From Planosporangium spinosum (GTDB lineage Bacteria; Actinomycetota; Actinomycetes; Mycobacteriales; Micromonosporaceae): a DNA stretch of 64,000 nucleotides. A program made the position numbers and the translations under genes. The stretch spans positions 138,866-202,865 of the forward strand of contig NZ_JBLYUB010000013.1 of assembly GCF_049999945.1 (NCBI RefSeq). The letters are read 5' to 3'. Positions 36,339-44,433 of the stretch are shown here, in pieces. The notes below the pieces were generated by a model. The model was not told the DNA's origin and did not search any database. It saw nothing but the letters and a program-made list of their open reading frames with translations. The stretch's first letter is position 1; the number at the start of each line of letters is the position of its first letter.

Positions 36339-37570
36339 ACGGGTTCGAAGACATCGAGCGGGCGATCGCGGACATCGCCGCCGGCCGGCCGGTGATCGTC
36401 GTGGACGACGAGGACCGGGAGAACGAGGGCGACCTGATCTTCGCGGCCGAGCTGGCCACCCCGGAGCTGCTGGCGTTCACCGTGCGGTACACGTCGGGCT
36501 TCATCTGCGCCCCGCTGACGCAAGGCGACGCCGACCGGCTGGACCTGCCGCCGATGTTCCACACCAACCAGGACCGGCGCGGCACCGCGTACACGGTGAC
36601 CGTCGACGCCCGGGAGGGGATCAGCACCGGCATCTCGGCGGCCGACCGGGCACGCACGATCCGGCTGCTCGCCGATCCGGCGACCACGCCGGCCGACCTG
36701 GCCCGCCCCGGACACGTCGTACCGCTGCGCGCCCGCAAGGGCGGGGTGCTGCGCCGGCCGGGTCACACCGAGGCCGCGATCGACCTGGCCGAGCTGGCCG
36801 GGCTGCGGCCGGCCGGGGTGCTGTGCGAGCTGGTCAACGACGACGGCACCATGATGCGGCTGCCGGAGCTGGAGCGGTTCGCCAAGGAGCACGACCTGAC
36901 GTTGATCTCGATCGCGGACCTGATCGCCTACCGGCGGCGGACCGGTACGCAGGTGGAGCGGGTGGTCGAGACGCGCCTGCCCACCGAGGCCGGCCTGTTC
37001 CGGGCGGTCGGCTACCGGTCGGAGATCGACGACGCCGAGCACGTCGTGCTCGTGTACGGCGACCTTGGCGACGGCGAGGACGTGCTGGTACGGGTGCACT
37101 CGGAGTGCCTGACCGGCGACGTGTTCGGCTCGCTGCGCTGCGACTGCGGTCCTCAGCTGGAGGCGGCCATGCGACGGGTCGCCGCGGAGGGGCGCGGGGT
37201 GGTGCTGTACATGCGCGGCCATGAGGGGCGGGGCATCGGCCTGCTGCACAAGTTGCGGGCGTACGAGCTGCAGGACCAGGGCCGGGACACGGTGGACGCG
37301 AACCTGGAGCTGGGGCTACCGGCGGACGCCCGTGACTACGGCACCGGCGCGCAGATCCTCGTTGACCTCGGGGTCCGTAGTATGCGGCTGTTGACGAACA
37401 ATCCGGCTAAAAGGGCGGGTCTGGAAGGGTATGGTCTGAAAGTCCTCGGTCGGGTGGGTCTCCCCGTGCGCCCGCACCCGGAGAACGTGCGGTACCTGCG
37501 CACCAAGCGCGACCGCATGGGACACCTGCTCGAGGAACTGGACCAGATCACGGCGGAAGGGCTGGCATAG
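36335..37570 (+). CDS. ribAB: bifunctional 3,4-dihydroxy-2-butanone-4-phosphate synthase / GTP cyclohydrolase II
   Basis: 411 residues. Residues 1-205: DHBP synthase with VVDDEDRENEGDLIFAAE, the acidic metal site, and RARKGGVLRRPGHTEAAIDL. Residues 210-411: GTP cyclohydrolase II with zinc motif HSECLTGDVFGSLRCDCG and RGHEGRGIGL. Together they supply both precursors of riboflavin. ATG 36335 overlaps the stop of the preceding micro-ORF. ribH starts 3 bases after the stop. Confidence 0.95.
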   Translation: MNGFEDIERAIADIAAGRPVIVVDDEDRENEGDLIFAAELATPELLAFTVRYTSGFICAPLTQGDADRLDLPPMFHTNQDRRGTAYTVTVDAREGISTGISAADRARTIRLLADPATTPADLARPGHVVPLRARKGGVLRRPGHTEAAIDLAELAGLRPAGVLCELVNDDGTMMRLPELERFAKEHDLTLISIADLIAYRRRTGTQVERVVETRLPTEAGLFRAVGYRSEIDDAEHVVLVYGDLGDGEDVLVRVHSECLTGDVFGSLRCDCGPQLEAAMRRVAAEGRGVVLYMRGHEGRGIGLLHKLRAYELQDQGRDTVDANLELGLPADARDYGTGAQILVDLGVRSMRLLTNNPAKRAGLEGYGLKVLGRVGLPVRPHPENVRYLRTKRDRMGHLLEELDQITAEGLA

Positions 37571-37573
37571 CGC

Positions 37574-38050
37574 ATGGCGGGCAACGGAACTCCGGACCTC
37601 GAGGTCGTGGACGCGGCGGGACTGACTCTCGGCATCGCCGTCAGTCGCTGGCATGAGGACCTCACCATGCGGATGCTCGACCGCGCGACGGAGGCGGCGA
37701 AGGCGTGCGGCGTGGAGCACGTCACGGTCGCCCGGGTGGCCGGCTCGGTCGAGCTGCCGATCATCGCGCAGGCCCTCGCCCGCCGCTACGACGCCGTCGT
37801 CGCGCTCGGCGTGGTCATCCGCGGCGACACCGCCCACTTCGACGTCGTGTGCCAGGCGGTGACCGACGGGCTGACCCGGGTCGCGCTGGACGAGTCGACC
37901 CCGGTGGCGCACGGCGTGCTCACCGTGGACAACTACGAGCAGGCCCGTGACCGCGCCGGCTTCGCCGACTCCACCGAGGACAAGGGGTGGTACGCCACGA
38001 TCGCCGCGCTCGACGCGGTACTCACGCTGCGCCGGGTGCACCGGGCCTGA
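37574..38050 (+). CDS. ribH: 6,7-dimethyl-8-ribityllumazine synthase
   Basis: 158-residue icosahedral or pentameric enzyme joining the RibA and RibB products. Motifs: GIAVSRWHEDLT, VARVAGSVELPIIAQALA, GVVIRGDTAHFDVVC with the catalytic His, and GVLTVDNYEQARDRAG. Last gene of the rib operon, convergent with the next gene over a 30-base gap without a clear terminator. Confidence 0.95.
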   Translation: MAGNGTPDLEVVDAAGLTLGIAVSRWHEDLTMRMLDRATEAAKACGVEHVTVARVAGSVELPIIAQALARRYDAVVALGVVIRGDTAHFDVVCQAVTDGLTRVALDESTPVAHGVLTVDNYEQARDRAGFADSTEDKGWYATIAALDAVLTLRRVHRA

Positions 38051-38080
38051 GCCGGGGCGCGGCGCACCGGACCGGAGGAT

Positions 38081-39139
38081 TCACGGGCGGGGCAGGATGA
38101 CCGTTTTCGCGGTCAGCCTGCCCCGCTTCGGTTCCCGGCCCAGCCGGCCTGCGGCCAGCAGGGTGGTCAGCGCCCGGAAGGCGTCCGAGGCGCGGTAGAC
38201 CGTCTCGGCGCGGGCGTGGTCGCGCAGCTCACCGGCCGGGCACCCGCCGGACGCCTCGACCCGGTCGAGCAGCGCGCGGCGCAGCGGTCCCGGATGCGGT
38301 TCGAACGAGATGTCCAGCAGCTCGTGCTCGTGGTCGCGGGGATCCCGGTACCGGACGCCGGCGAACTCGTCGACCGCCCACAGCTCGTCCTTGAACCGGT
38401 CGAGGCTCTTGGCCGAGCCGGTGGCGAACAGCAGCAGCTGCGCGTGCCCGTCGTCGTCGACCAGCTCGACGTGGCAGACCTCGGGCAGTCCGGCCCGCGC
38501 CAGGGTCTGCCGGTAGCAGGTGACCAGGTACGGGTACCGGTCGGCGGGCGGCAGGTCGGCGGCGGCGCGCCAGCCCGACGGGCCGAACAGGTGCTCGCCG
38601 GCCGGGGCGTCGAGCGGGGCGTCGAGCGGCGCGGTCAGCGCGGCCGGGTCGAGCGCGAGGAGCAGGTCGGCGTGCCGACCGGCGGCGAGCCGCGCCAGGG
38701 TGCGGTGACCGGGCGGGGTGGCACCGGCGACGCCCAGGCCCGTACCGGCGACGTCCAGGTACGCCAGGATCGGGGCGCCGAACGCGCCGGCCCGCTCCAG
38801 CGCCGGGACGAGCTGCGCGTCGCAGTGGCCGGGCACGACGTCCACCCGTACCGTCGCCGGCAGGCCCGCCTGCGCGCGTACCCGCGCGAGCCGCTGCCGC
38901 ACCGCGTCCAGCCGGTCGGCGTCGGCGCCCACGAGTACGACCGAGAGCGGCCCGCGTAGCCGGTCGGCGAACTCGCCGAACACCCGCAGCGCGGCGACCG
39001 CCGACGGCTCCCGGTCGCCGGCCGCGCCGGGGTACCCCTCCGCGTAGCTGAATCCGCCGTGCGCCAGCGCCGGCGCGGCCGCGTCCAGCAGGCGTACCAG
39101 CAGCTCCCGCTTGACCGTCGCGTGCACCGAGCCGGGCAT
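38081..39139 (-). CDS. TcmP-like protein of unknown function
   Basis: 352 residues, cytoplasmic, no signal peptide. The layout resembles the three-Cys-motif partner protein (TcmP) family: an N-terminal helix with VKRELLVRLLDAAAP, a Rossmann-like core (LSVVLVGADADRLDAVRQRL), a YLDVAGTG segment, and C-terminal YPYLVTCYRQTL, QLLLFATGS and KSLDRFKDELWAVDEF, followed by a winged-helix-like tail. I am only moderately sure of the family. ATG 39139 was chosen because upstream codons are tandem-repeat DNA. No three-Cys partner gene is adjacent, so it appears to be an orphan. Confidence 0.6.
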   Translation of the reverse strand: MPGSVHATVKRELLVRLLDAAAPALAHGGFSYAEGYPGAAGDREPSAVAALRVFGEFADRLRGPLSVVLVGADADRLDAVRQRLARVRAQAGLPATVRVDVVPGHCDAQLVPALERAGAFGAPILAYLDVAGTGLGVAGATPPGHRTLARLAAGRHADLLLALDPAALTAPLDAPLDAPAGEHLFGPSGWRAAADLPPADRYPYLVTCYRQTLARAGLPEVCHVELVDDDGHAQLLLFATGSAKSLDRFKDELWAVDEFAGVRYRDPRDHEHELLDISFEPHPGPLRRALLDRVEASGGCPAGELRDHARAETVYRASDAFRALTTLLAAGRLGREPKRGRLTAKTVILPRP

Positions 39140-39191
39140 CTTCCGGTTGTACCGCCCGGCGGGTCCGTGGCGCCACGTGTCGGCCCTGAGG

Positions 39192-39269
39192 TGCGCCGTG
39201 TCCGCCCGGAACCATGTCCGCCCTGAAAGGTGCGCCGTGTCCGCCCGGAACCGTGTCCGCCCTGAAAGG
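39192..39269. repeat. 39-bp tandem repeat, two copies, in a divergent promoter region
   Basis: Units 39192-39230 and 39231-39269 differ at one base (CCATGTCC against CCGTGTCC). Each contains GTGTCCGCCCGGAACC and CCGCCCTGAAAGG; part of a third unit precedes them. The length is 13 codons, so the frame stays open on the reverse strand. Confidence 0.8.
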
Positions 39270-39356
39270 GGCGCCGCATCCGTCCTGGGGTGGCGCCGCG
39301 CTCCCGTCGGTGCCAGGCTGGAACCTTGGCGATCATCATCATGGAGCGGACCGGAG

Positions 39357-39815
39357 ATGACTGACTTCGACCACCCGATCGACCCCACCGAGAGCTGGCA
39401 GGCCGATCACATCCAGCGGTACGTCGCCACCGACGGCCGGGACGGCCACGAGTGGCGGCCCGGGGTCCACACCCTGCTGCTGACGACGCGGGGACGCCGC
39501 AGCGGTAAGGCCCGGCGCAACGCCCTGATCTACGGACGCGACGGGGACCGGTACGTGGTCGTGGCGTCGAAGGGTGGCCATCCCGAGCATCCGGACTGGT
39601 ACCGCAACCTCACCGCCGATCCGAACGTGCGGGTGCAGGTCCTCGGTGAGAAGTTCGACGCCCGCGCCAGGACGGCCACGCCGGAGGAGCGGGCGCGCCT
39701 GTGGCCGGAGATGGCGCGCATCTTCCCGCCGTACGAGGAGTACCAGAAGGGCACCGAGCGCCAGATCCCGGTGGCGATCCTGGAGCCGACCGGCGGGTCG
39801 GCGGACCGGTCCTGA
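39357..39815 (+). CDS. deazaflavin (F420)-dependent nitroreductase-family protein
   Basis: 152-residue split-barrel protein of the Ddn/DUF385 family, which uses reduced cofactor F420. Diagnostic segments: LLLTTRGRRSGKARRNALIY, VVVASKGGHPEHPDWY, and NLTADPNVRVQV. The C-terminal FPPYEEYQKGTER is typical. Substrate unknown; relatives reduce quinones or nitro compounds. ATG 39357 has GGAG 10 bases upstream. It diverges from the TcmP-like gene and ends 149 bases before hisE. Confidence 0.88.
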   Translation: MTDFDHPIDPTESWQADHIQRYVATDGRDGHEWRPGVHTLLLTTRGRRSGKARRNALIYGRDGDRYVVVASKGGHPEHPDWYRNLTADPNVRVQVLGEKFDARARTATPEERARLWPEMARIFPPYEEYQKGTERQIPVAILEPTGGSADRS

Positions 39816-39950
39816 CGCCGGGTCGGTGCGGTGGCCGGTAGGTCTCGACGCGGGAGCGCCCGTACCCGCCGGTACGTGAGTCCGGTCACGTGGAGTCGTG
39901 ATGTGCGCCCGGTACGTGGAACCGGTGTGTCCGGTGGCGGGCGGCCCTGG

Positions 39951-39956
39951 CAGACT
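39951..39956 (+). promoter_or_regulatory. candidate -10 before hisE (leaderless start)
   Basis: CAGACT ends 8 bases before the hisE GTG with no ribosome binding site between. The rest of the interval 39816-39950 holds only imperfect GGTACGTG repeats. Confidence 0.4.
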
Positions 39957-39964
39957 CAAGGCCC

Positions 39965-40228
39965 GTGAAGACGTTCGACGACCTGTTCGAGGAACTGCGG
40001 GGCAAGGCCGCGGCGCGGACCCCTGGCTCCGGCACCGTGGCCGCCCTCGACCGCGGGGTGCACGCCATCGGCAAGAAGGTCGTCGAGGAGGCGGCCGAGG
40101 CGTGGATGGCCGCCGAGCATGAGGGGCGCGAGCGCACCGCCGAGGAGATCTCCCAGCTGCTGTACCAGGTGCAGGTGCTGATGCTCGCGACCGGCCTGGA
40201 ACTCGAGGACGTGTACCGACATCTGTGA
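39965..40228 (+). CDS. hisE: phosphoribosyl-ATP pyrophosphatase
   Basis: 87-residue helical MazG-like hydrolase for the second histidine step. Motifs: MKTFDDLFEELRGKAAAR, GVHAIGKKVVEEAAEAWMAA with the metal-binding Glu residues, and EISQLLYQVQVLML. It is the stand-alone form, not fused to HisI. GTG 39965 follows a close -10. hisG begins 51 bases after the stop, as in mycobacteria. Confidence 0.95.
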   Translation: MKTFDDLFEELRGKAAARTPGSGTVAALDRGVHAIGKKVVEEAAEAWMAAEHEGRERTAEEISQLLYQVQVLMLATGLELEDVYRHL

Positions 40229-40279
40229 CACCCGGTCCGGTGTCCCCACGTCCAACGTTCCGCGAGGAGTTCTCCGCCA

Positions 40280-41128
40280 GTGCTACGCATCGCCGTCCCC
40301 AACAAGGGCACCCTGTCCGGTCCGGCCACGGACATGCTGCGCGAGGCGGGCTACCGCCAGCGCACCGACAGCCGTGACCTGGTCTGCACCGACCCCGACA
40401 ACGACGTCGAGTTCTTCTACCTGCGCCCACGCGACATCGCCACCTACGTCGCCTCGGGCGACCTCGACCTCGGCATCACCGGCCGGGACCTGCTCATCGA
40501 CGCCGGTACCGGTGCCGACGAGGTGCTCGACCTCGGTTTCGGTGGCGCGACGTTCCGGTTCGCCGCCCGGCCGGGCACGCTCACCGCGCCGGCGGACCTC
40601 GCCGGCCGGCGGATCGCGACCGCGTACCCGGGTGTGGTCGCCCGGTACCTGACCGAGCACGCGCTCGACGCGGAGGTCGTCCGGCTGGATGGAGCGGTCG
40701 AGAACGCGATCCGGCTCGGGGTGGCCGACGTGATCGCCGATGTGGTCTCCACCGGGGCGACGCTGCGCCAGGCGGGGCTCGAACCGGTGGGCAAGCCGCT
40801 GCTGGAGTCGTCGGCGATCCTCATCCGCCGCCGTGCCGCCGGTGAGCCGGCGCCGCAGGTCAACCAGTTGCTGCGGCGCCTGCAGGGCGTCCTGGTCGCC
40901 CGCCGGTACGTGATGCTCGCCTACGACGTGCGGGCCGATCTGCTGGAGCGGGCGTCGGCGCTGACCCCCGGCATCGAGTCGCCGACGATCTCGCCGCTGC
41001 ACCGGGAGGGCTGGGTGGCGGTTCAGGCCATGGTCCTGCGCGCCGAGGTGCACCGGATCATGGACGAGCTGTACGACCTGGGCGCCCGGGCCATCCTGGT
41101 GACCGGAATCCACGCCTGCCGTCTGTGA
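40280..41128 (+). CDS. hisG: ATP phosphoribosyltransferase (long form)
   Basis: 282-residue first enzyme of histidine synthesis. LRIAVPNKGTLSGPA starts the catalytic domains; DLGITGRDLLIDAG, the PRPP loop EVVRLDGAVENAIRLG with DVVSTGATLRQ follow. The C-terminal ACT-like domain (about 210-282, ESPTISPLHREGW) binds histidine for feedback, so no HisZ is needed. GTG 40280 has GCGAGGAG 12 bases upstream. Confidence 0.95.
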   Translation: MLRIAVPNKGTLSGPATDMLREAGYRQRTDSRDLVCTDPDNDVEFFYLRPRDIATYVASGDLDLGITGRDLLIDAGTGADEVLDLGFGGATFRFAARPGTLTAPADLAGRRIATAYPGVVARYLTEHALDAEVVRLDGAVENAIRLGVADVIADVVSTGATLRQAGLEPVGKPLLESSAILIRRRAAGEPAPQVNQLLRRLQGVLVARRYVMLAYDVRADLLERASALTPGIESPTISPLHREGWVAVQAMVLRAEVHRIMDELYDLGARAILVTGIHACRL

Positions 41129-41189
41129 CCACCCGGGGTGGTGGGGCGGCGGAGCGACGGCAGTCGTCGGGACGGTCGGCGCGGCGTGG

Positions 41190-41195
41190 CAGACT
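41190..41195 (+). promoter_or_regulatory. candidate -10 before the PH-domain gene
   Basis: TGGCAGACTC, the same decamer as before hisE, lies 28 bases upstream of GTG 41224; the short leader would hold GGGGGAG. Confidence 0.35.
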
Positions 41196-41223
41196 CGGTG
41201 GTCGTGAACGAGTGGGGGAGCCA

Positions 41224-41697
41224 GTGAGCCAGTCGGTGAGTTTCCGTCCGCGTCGACTCCGCGTGGTCTGCTGGGTGTCGGCCGCGGCGATCTTGATCAT
41301 TTTTACCGCCATCTCGTTCGGGATGCACGGTCCGCTCGGCGACGGTGCGCCGGGCTCGTTCCAGCGCGGTGACCAGGCCGCGATGATCGGCTTGGGAGTA
41401 CTGGCCGCGCTGGCCGTCCTGCTGTTCACCCGGCCCCGGGTCACCGCGGACGACCGCGGGCTGCACGTGCGCAACGTGCTGGGCGGGTACGACCTGCCGT
41501 GGGAGAACATCCGGGCGGTGCGCTTCTCCCGGGGTGCTCCCTGGGCGAGCGTCGAGCTCGACGACGACGACATGGTGAGCGTGCTCGCGGTGCAGTCCGC
41601 CGACAAGGAGTATGCGGTGGAGGCGGTGCGGACGCTGCGTTCCCTGCTGGATTCGCACCGGTCCGCGGCGCCGGCCGCACCCCACGAGGGCGCCTGA
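41224..41697 (+). CDS. membrane-anchored bacterial PH-domain protein
   Basis: 157 residues. Two transmembrane helices at about residues 14-34 (VCWVSAAAILIIFTAISFG) and 54-72, then a cytoplasmic PH-like domain with DDRGLHVRNVLGGYDLPWEN and IRAVRFSRGAPWASVEL. This is the bPH family common beside hisG in actinobacteria; function unknown. GTG 41224 with GGGGGAG 4 bases upstream is preferred; GTG 41236 is possible. Confidence 0.82.
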   Translation: MSQSVSFRPRRLRVVCWVSAAAILIIFTAISFGMHGPLGDGAPGSFQRGDQAAMIGLGVLAALAVLLFTRPRVTADDRGLHVRNVLGGYDLPWENIRAVRFSRGAPWASVELDDDDMVSVLAVQSADKEYAVEAVRTLRSLLDSHRSAAPAAPHEGA

Positions 41698-42101
41698 CCC
41701 CGGACGCGGGCCGGCCGGTCTGACCGCCCGGCCCGCGCCTGAGCGGGCTGACCGGCCGGTTGCCGGGCCGGGACGGAAACGGCGCGTCACCCGCGCCGTC
41801 GCGATTAGCGGACTCCGGAGCCTCCTGGTAGTCTTGCCTAGTCGACCCATCGTGCCGCTGATTCGCGCAAGCAATCAATTACGCACGGTGTTCAAAGCGG
41901 AGCGTCCCGCTCCCACCCGGGCAGCCACGAGGCAGCCGGGTCCGGTCAGCCGGCGCTGGAATTTTGGCGCCCGGTGACGCGTTGTCATGCGCGGTGACCG
42001 GTCGAGCGGGCCCTGGCATGCGCCGGGGCCTTCTGCTTTCCGGTCGACTTTGCCGGACACCGTGCCCGGCAAAAGTGAAGACACAGACTTTAGGAGGCCC
42101 C
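41698..42101 (+). promoter_or_regulatory. long structured leader region of the infC operon
   Basis: 404 bases without a gene. TAGTCT (41829-41834) is a candidate -10, giving a leader of about 260 bases. A hairpin GGCCCTGGC/GCCGGGGCC (42009-42017, 42022-42030; one G-U pair) followed by TTCTGCTTTCC looks like an attenuator. A second hairpin TTTGCCGG/CCGGCAAA (42049-42056, 42066-42073) precedes the ribosome binding site AGGAGG (42092-42097). Smaller stems such as GGAGC/GCTCC lie upstream. Feedback by L20 or IF3 is possible but not shown. Confidence 0.6.
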
Positions 42102-42803
42102 ATCAGCACCGAGCCACGCGTCAACGAGCAGATCCGGGCACGTGAGGTCCGGCTGGTCGGCCCAGAGGGTGAGCAAGTGGGTATCGTCCCGCTGGAGCGT
42201 GCCCTTCAGCTGGCCGCGGACGTCGATCTGGACCTGGTCGAAGTCGCGCCGATGGCCCGCCCGCCCGTGTGCAAGCTCATGGACTTCGGCAAGTTCAAGT
42301 ACGAGAGTGCACTCAAGGCGCGCGAGGCTCGACGCAACCAGCAGCAGACCGTCATCAAGGAGATGAAGCTTCGCCCCAAGATCGACGCGCACGACTACGA
42401 GACCAAGAAAGGTCACGTCGTGCGGTTCCTCAAGGCGGGCGACAAGGTCAAGGTGACGATCATGTTCCGCGGTCGCGAGCAGAGCCGGCCCGAGCTGGGG
42501 TTCCGGCTCCTGCGCAGGCTCTCCGAAGAGGTCGCGGAGCTCGGGTTTGTCGAGGCCAGTCCGAAGCAGGACGGCCGTAATATGATCATGGTGCTGGCGC
42601 CGCACCGCGCGACCAAGGTGGCCGCGTCCGACGCCAAGGTCGCCGCCTCCGAAGCGAAGGCGACCGCGTCGGCGGAGGCGAAGACCGCCGCCGCGAACGC
42701 GAAGGCGACGCACCGGGAGGCGACGGGTGGCGGGGCACCAGCTCCGGCCGCACAGACGGTCAACGCCGCGGCCACCGCAGACCGCGGTGCGGGCGAACAG
42801 TAG
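42102..42803 (+). CDS. infC: translation initiation factor IF-3, AUC start
   Basis: 233 residues. N-domain ISTEPRVNEQIRAREVRLVG, GEQVGIVPLERALQLA; C-domain KGHVVRFLKAGDKVKVTIMF and the end of the core MIMVLAPHR. The codon at the start of the conserved protein is ATC, 4 bases after AGGAGG; no ATG, GTG or TTG is nearby in frame with a site. AUU or AUC starts are known for infC elsewhere and allow IF-3 to limit its own synthesis. The last 60 residues are an Ala/Lys-rich tail with repeated KVAAS and AKATA units, absent from most IF-3. Confidence 0.93.
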   Translation: MSTEPRVNEQIRAREVRLVGPEGEQVGIVPLERALQLAADVDLDLVEVAPMARPPVCKLMDFGKFKYESALKAREARRNQQQTVIKEMKLRPKIDAHDYETKKGHVVRFLKAGDKVKVTIMFRGREQSRPELGFRLLRRLSEEVAELGFVEASPKQDGRNMIMVLAPHRATKVAASDAKVAASEAKATASAEAKTAAANAKATHREATGGGAPAPAAQTVNAAATADRGAGEQ

Positions 42804-42819
42804 GGGAGAAGCAGTTTCA

Positions 42820-43014
42820 ATGCCGAAGATGAAGCGCCACGCCGGCATGGCCAAGCGGGTCAAGATCACGGGCAAGGGCAAGGTCCTCCGTGAGCCGGCC
42901 GGCAAGCGCCACCTTCTGGAGGGCAAGTCCTCCAAGGTCACCCGCCGCATGACGGGCAACGTCGAGCTCGACCACGTCGAGACCAAGCGGGTAAAGAAGC
43001 TGCTCGGCCTCTAA
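42820..43014 (+). CDS. rpmI: 50S ribosomal protein L35
   Basis: 64-residue basic protein: MPKMKRHAGMAKRVKITG at the start and KVTRRMTGNVELDHVETKR near the end, complete and typical. ATG 42820 with GGGGAG 12 bases upstream. Second gene of infC-rpmI-rplT. Confidence 0.96.
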   Translation: MPKMKRHAGMAKRVKITGKGKVLREPAGKRHLLEGKSSKVTRRMTGNVELDHVETKRVKKLLGL

Positions 43015-43047
43015 TGAGGCGCGCCACCAACTGACGAGAACCACTTT

Positions 43048-43072
43048 GACCGGCCCGCCCACCGGGCCGGTC
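43048..43072 (+). terminator. 10-bp hairpin between rpmI and rplT
   Basis: GACCGGCCCG (43048-43057) and CGGGCCGGTC (43063-43072) are exact inverse complements with loop CCCAC; CTTGATG follows. It may be a partial terminator or a control point for rplT. Confidence 0.45.
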
Positions 43073-43092
43073 CTTGATGAGGAGTACGAACC

Positions 43093-43455
43093 GTGGCACG
43101 CGTCAAGCGGGCTGTGAATGCCCAGAAGAAGCGCCGTACCGTCCTTGAGTCCGCCAGCGGTTACCGTGGCCAGCGTTCGCGGCTGTACCGCAAGGCCAAG
43201 GAGCAGATGCTGCACTCGATGCAGTACGCCTACCGTGACCGGCGCGACCGCAAGGGTGACTTCCGCCAGCTGTGGATCACCCGGATCAACGCCGCCGCCC
43301 GCGCGAACGGCATGACGTACAACCGCCTGATCCAGGGCCTGCGGCTCGCCGGCATCGACGTCGACCGCAAGATCCTGGCCGACCTGGCAGTGACCGACGA
43401 CAAGGCGTTCGCCGGCCTCGTCGAGGTGGCGCGCAAGGCCGTCGCCGCCGCCTGA
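43093..43455 (+). CDS. rplT: 50S ribosomal protein L20
   Basis: 120-residue 23S rRNA-binding protein essential for early 50S assembly. ARVKRAVNAQKKRRTVLE, GYRGQRSRLYRKAKEQ, RDRKGDFRQLWITRINAAAR and YNRLIQGLRLAGI are the family blocks. GTG 43093 follows GAGGAGTAC. In other bacteria L20 represses this operon. Confidence 0.96.
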   Translation: MARVKRAVNAQKKRRTVLESASGYRGQRSRLYRKAKEQMLHSMQYAYRDRRDRKGDFRQLWITRINAAARANGMTYNRLIQGLRLAGIDVDRKILADLAVTDDKAFAGLVEVARKAVAAA

Positions 43456-43461
43456 TCGATC

Positions 43462-44283
43462 ATGCAAACACGACCCGGGGTCGAGCCGTTCACCACGCGC
43501 ACGCCCCGGGTCGTTGCTGCCCGGCGGCTGCAGCGGCGCCGGGAGCGCACCGAGACCGGCCGGTTCCTCGCCGAGGGGCCGCAGGCGGTACGGGAGGCGC
43601 TCGCCGAGGGGGCCGTGGTGGAGCTGTTCACCACCCTCGTCGCCGCCGACCGGTACGCGGATCTGGTGGTGCGGGCCGAGCAGGCCGGCGCCCGGGTCTC
43701 ACCGGTCACCGACGACGCCCTCGCCGCGCTGGCCGAGACCGTCGCGCCGCAGGGGCTCGTGGCCGCCTGCCGGTTCGTCGACGTACCCCTCGCGGAGGCA
43801 CTGTCGCGCCAGCCCCGGCTGGTCGCCGTCCTGGCCGACATCCGCGACCCCGGCAACGCCGGCACGGTCCTGCGCACCGCCGACGCGGCCGGTGCGGGCG
43901 CCGTGGTCTTCGCCGGGGACACGGTCGACCCGTACAACGGCAAGTGCGTACGCGCCTCGGCCGGCAGCCTGTTCCACCTCGACGTGGTCCGCGCCGGCGA
44001 TCCCTTCGCCGTCGTCGCCCAGCTCCGCGCCGCCGGCCTGACCGTGTACGCCGCCGACGCCTACGGCGCGGCCGACCTCGACCACGTCCCGATGGACGCC
44101 CCGACCGCCTGGATGTTCGGCTCCGAGGCGCATGGGCTGCCGCGCGAGCTCGCCGAGGCCGCAGACGCCCGGGTGAAGGTACCGATCCACGGTCGCGCGG
44201 AGAGCCTCAACCTGGCTGCCGCCGCGGCCGTCTGCCTGTACTCTTGCGCCAGAGCGCAGCGCATGGAGGGGACATCCCGATGA
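43462..44283 (+). CDS. SpoU (TrmH)-family RNA 2'-O-methyltransferase
   Basis: 273 residues. N-terminal substrate-binding domain (residues 10-100, RRERTETGRFLAEGPQAV), then the knotted SPOUT domain with its three motifs: LADIRDPGNAGTVLRTADA, MFGSEAHGLPRE and IHGRAESLNLAAAAAV. The target is probably 23S rRNA, as for the related gene after rplT in other actinobacteria. ATG 43462 lies 6 bases after rplT. The stop overlaps the ATG of a 16-codon ORF. Confidence 0.9.
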   Translation: MQTRPGVEPFTTRTPRVVAARRLQRRRERTETGRFLAEGPQAVREALAEGAVVELFTTLVAADRYADLVVRAEQAGARVSPVTDDALAALAETVAPQGLVAACRFVDVPLAEALSRQPRLVAVLADIRDPGNAGTVLRTADAAGAGAVVFAGDTVDPYNGKCVRASAGSLFHLDVVRAGDPFAVVAQLRAAGLTVYAADAYGAADLDHVPMDAPTAWMFGSEAHGLPRELAEAADARVKVPIHGRAESLNLAAAAAVCLYSCARAQRMEGTSR

Positions 44284-44330
44284 GGCAGTTGTTTAGCCAG
44301 CCCGCCGGTGTCGGCGGGCGTCGGAGCTGA
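44280..44330 (+). CDS. candidate 16-residue leader peptide before pheST
   Basis: A 16-codon ORF, MRQLFSQPAGVGGRRS, starts at an ATG overlapping the upstream stop and has GGAGGGG at an 8-base spacing, a better site than most genes here. Its 3' part encodes one strand of two competing hairpins. It has one Phe codon (codon 5). Leader peptide function is inference. Confidence 0.5.
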   Translation: MRQLFSQPAGVGGRRS

Positions 44331-44371
44331 CCTTCACGCTGCTCCACGCTCTCTTCGCGAACACCGGCGGG
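44301..44371 (+). promoter_or_regulatory. mutually exclusive hairpins upstream of pheS
   Basis: CCCGCCGGTGT (44301-44311) can pair locally through its first 7 bases with CGGCGGG (44312-44318) or over 11 bases with ACACCGGCGGG (44361-44371). The first hairpin overlaps the leader ORF. This is the arrangement of a translation-dependent attenuator, although no U-tract terminator is evident. TAGACT (44393-44398) is a possible separate -10. Confidence 0.5.
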
Positions 44372-44433
44372 CTGCGGCGAAGCCGCGCGCCCTAGACTCT
44401 GTCCGGTTGTTTCCAGGGGAAGAGAGCCCTTCT

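Noticed and set aside
38216..38959. 247-codon + strand frame opposite the TcmP-like gene
   Set aside because: No ribosome binding site and Arg/Gly/Val-rich shadow composition; the - strand frame has hydrophobic core patterns of a folded protein.
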